Positions 62,291-64,000 of a stretch of DNA of 64,000 bases are shown piece by piece (positions within the stretch are counted from its first letter, which is position 1; each line of letters opens with the position of its first letter). The DNA is from JAJDAH01 sp964487605 (GTDB lineage: Bacteria; Myxococcota_A; Polyangia; Polyangiales; Polyangiaceae), in NCBI GenBank assembly GCA_964487605.1, contig CAZARU010000029.1, positions 1-64,000 of the forward strand, written 5' to 3'. The notes beneath the pieces are model-generated. The model was not told where the DNA came from. It saw nothing but the letters and a program-made list of their open reading frames with translations, and did no database searches. The position numbers and the translations under genes are program-made.

Positions 62291-63999
62291 GGAGCGCCTC
62301 CGGGGGCGGGAGCGACGGCGGCGGTGGGTTCGGGCGTGGAGGGCTTCTCCGCCGCCTTCTCCTCGGGGGACTTGGGGTAGTTCCGATCACGGATCCCGCC
62401 GCGCCGGGGTTGCAGCGTGGCCGAGGTCGCCTCGGGGGACGCGGCCTGGTAGGCCATGCGCCCCTGCTTGTAGTGCTCGAGGGTGCTCGTGACGCTGGGG
62501 CGCATCGGCTCGAGGACCAGGCTGGGGAACAGGCCGAGGACGAAGATCATCACGACCAGGGGCGCCAGGGCGATCGTCTCCCGGACGTTCAGGTCCGAGA
62601 GCTTCTCGTTGCGCGGTCGCGTGATGGGCCCGAAGAACATCTTCTGGACGACGGCGAGCATGTAGACCGCGGCGAGGATGACGCCGCTGGAGGCGAGCAC
62701 GGCCTGCATCGAGCCGTGGCGACCGAGCGCACCGGACACGTAGGTCCCCATGATGACGAGAAACTCACCCACGAAGCCGTTGGTGCCGGGCACGCCGATG
62801 CTCGCCATGGTCACGATGACGAACACCGTGGCGTAGACGGGCATGACCTTCGCCAGCCCGCCGAACTCCTCCACCATCCGCGTGTGGCGGCGGTCGTAGA
62901 TGACGCCGACGAGCAAGAAGAGCGCGCCGGTCGAGATGCCGTGGTTCACCATGGTGAGCAGGGCGCCCTCCATGCCCGACTGGGTCGCCGCGAAGAGACC
63001 GAGCATGACGAAGCCCATGTGCGCCACCGACGAGTAGGCGACCAGGCGCTTGACGTCCTGCTGCTTCCACGCGCACAGCGCGCCGTACAGAATGCCGCCA
63101 CCGACCGCCACACCGGCGAGGTTGGCTGCCGTCTGCCACGCGGGCCCGCCGAACATTCCCATGCAGAAGCGGATGTACCCGTAGGTGCCGAGCTTCAGGA
63201 GCACGGCGGCGAGGATCACGGAGCCACCGGTCGGCGCCTGCACGTGCGCATCCGGAAGCCAGGTGTGCAGCGGCCACATCGGCACCTTCACGACGAAGGC
63301 GAACGCGAAGGCTGCGAAGCAGAGCATCGCGGCGGTCTTCGGCAGCACGAGCCGCGAGAGGGCGAGATAGTCGAAGGTGACGTAGCCGGCCGCCTGCTGG
63401 TGCGCCCAGACCATGTAGAGGATGGCCGCGAGCATGAGCACGCTGCCGGCCATGGTGTAGAGCAGGAACTTGTAGGCCGCCTTGATCTTCTCGATGCCAC
63501 CCCAGACGCCGATGAGGATGATCATCGGGATGAGCATCAGCTCCCAGAAGACGTAGAAGAGGAACAGATCCAGCGCGACGAAGGCGCCGATCATCCCACC
63601 CTGCAAGAGGAGGTACGCGAAACACAAGTCCTTCGTCCGCTTCTGGATCGAGCCGAACGAGGCCCACACGGCGATCGGCGTCGTGAAGGTCGTCAGGAGG
63701 ACCATCCAGAGGCTGATGCCGTCGAGCGCGACGTGATAGCGAATCCCGAAGCTCGGGAGCCAGTCGGCCACGTACTGGAAGTGCCAGCCCTCGGCCATGG
63801 GTGTGGCCAGCAGGAAGAGCGACGCGACGAAGTCGAGACCGAGCACGGCCATCGTGAACGCGCGCAGAAGCTTGGGCGCTTGCCGCGGGAGGAAGAGCAC
63901 GCCCACGGCGCCGAGGATGGGCACGAAGACCAGGACGTTGAGCAGGTGCGGCCACTCGCTCGACGGCTTCCAGTCGGCCGCCCGCGCCGCATCGTCCGG
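62287..63999 (-). CDS. nuoM: NADH-quinone oxidoreductase subunit M (start outside window)
   Basis: The frame is open to the window end; the first in-window GTG (63924) lies inside the first helix, so the true start is beyond 64000. Antiporter-like subunit of complex I: F-Y-V-F-W-E-L-M-L-I-P-M carries the key Glu, V-K-V-P-M-W-P-L-H-T-W-L-P-D-A-H is the signature, R-L-V-A-Y-S-S-V-A-H-M-G the second. It has a C-terminal extension of about 70 Pro/Ala/Lys-rich residues after the last helix that standard NuoM lacks. nuoL is expected just beyond the window. Confidence 0.93.
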   Translation of the reverse strand, partial: PDDAARAADWKPSSEWPHLLNVLVFVPILGAVGVLFLPRQAPKLLRAFTMAVLGLDFVASLFLLATPMAEGWHFQYVADWLPSFGIRYHVALDGISLWMVLLTTFTTPIAVWASFGSIQKRTKDLCFAYLLLQGGMIGAFVALDLFLFYVFWELMLIPMIILIGVWGGIEKIKAAYKFLLYTMAGSVLMLAAILYMVWAHQQAAGYVTFDYLALSRLVLPKTAAMLCFAAFAFAFVVKVPMWPLHTWLPDAHVQAPTGGSVILAAVLLKLGTYGYIRFCMGMFGGPAWQTAANLAGVAVGGGILYGALCAWKQQDVKRLVAYSSVAHMGFVMLGLFAATQSGMEGALLTMVNHGISTGALFLLVGVIYDRRHTRMVEEFGGLAKVMPVYATVFVIVTMASIGVPGTNGFVGEFLVIMGTYVSGALGRHGSMQAVLASSGVILAAVYMLAVVQKMFFGPITRPRNEKLSDLNVRETIALAPLVVMIFVLGLFPSLVLEPMRPSVTSTLEHYKQGRMAYQAASPEATSATLQPRRGGIRDRNYPKSPEEKAAEKPSTPEPTAAVAPAPGGAP

Positions 64000-64000
64000 A

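Overview
The window is very GC-rich, uses many GTG and TTG starts, and is densely coded. Lipoproteins with Gly/Ala/Ser-rich linkers, two MYXO-CTERM proteins, a eukaryotic-type Ser/Thr kinase fused to a large ATPase, DUF4215 repeats and a bacterial mevalonate pathway together point to a myxobacterium (Myxococcota, probably a Polyangia-type lineage). The genus cannot be read from the sequence.

Bases 1-20000 are an accessory region. A translationally coupled secreted pair (a giant NHL/DUF4185-like protein and an RCC1-repeat lipoprotein) is followed by a HigBA-type toxin-antitoxin module. A second, decaying copy of the pair sits inside an mnt-hepT toxin-antitoxin locus, so that hepT is split into two halves about 3.3 kb apart. 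A kinase-ATPase signalling protein, a block of Cys-rich lipoproteins and a larger secreted lipoprotein follow. The larger lipoprotein is preceded by a 6x 8-bp tandem repeat that could change its frame. A small graveyard comes next: an IS91-like transposase tail, an AbiEi/AbiEii relic, and VapBC with a beheaded PIN toxin.

Bases 20000-31500 hold an ECF sigma factor, a SnoaL-like protein divergent from a LysR regulator, secreted proteins including a MYXO-CTERM metalloprotease, a phosphoesterase, and two convergent large FAD oxidoreductases. One of these is fused to an acetoacetate-decarboxylase-like domain.

Bases 31500-36300 form a minus-strand operon with overlapping stop/start codons: GAF protein, CheY-like receiver, trpF, lipoprotein, trpB, trpA. 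Bases 36700-48300 carry the mevalonate block: a KAS III-like enzyme and type 2 IPP isomerase on the minus strand; then polyprenyl synthase, mevalonate kinase, diphosphomevalonate decarboxylase, phosphomevalonate kinase, HMG-CoA reductase, acyl-CoA synthetase, HisC and a TPR lipoprotein on the plus strand. Together they would take HMG-CoA to prenyl diphosphates. No HMG-CoA synthase is seen.

Bases 48200-64000 are mostly envelope and core functions: DUF4352-like and PQQ-propeller lipoproteins, an ABC-F ATPase, a beta-helix MYXO-CTERM protein, a cupin, two PilT-family motor ATPases with a small partner, and NuoN plus 5'-truncated NuoM of complex I. No rRNA, tRNA or CRISPR array was seen. Several genes have a -10-like hexamer only 6-10 nt before the start codon, suggesting leaderless transcripts.
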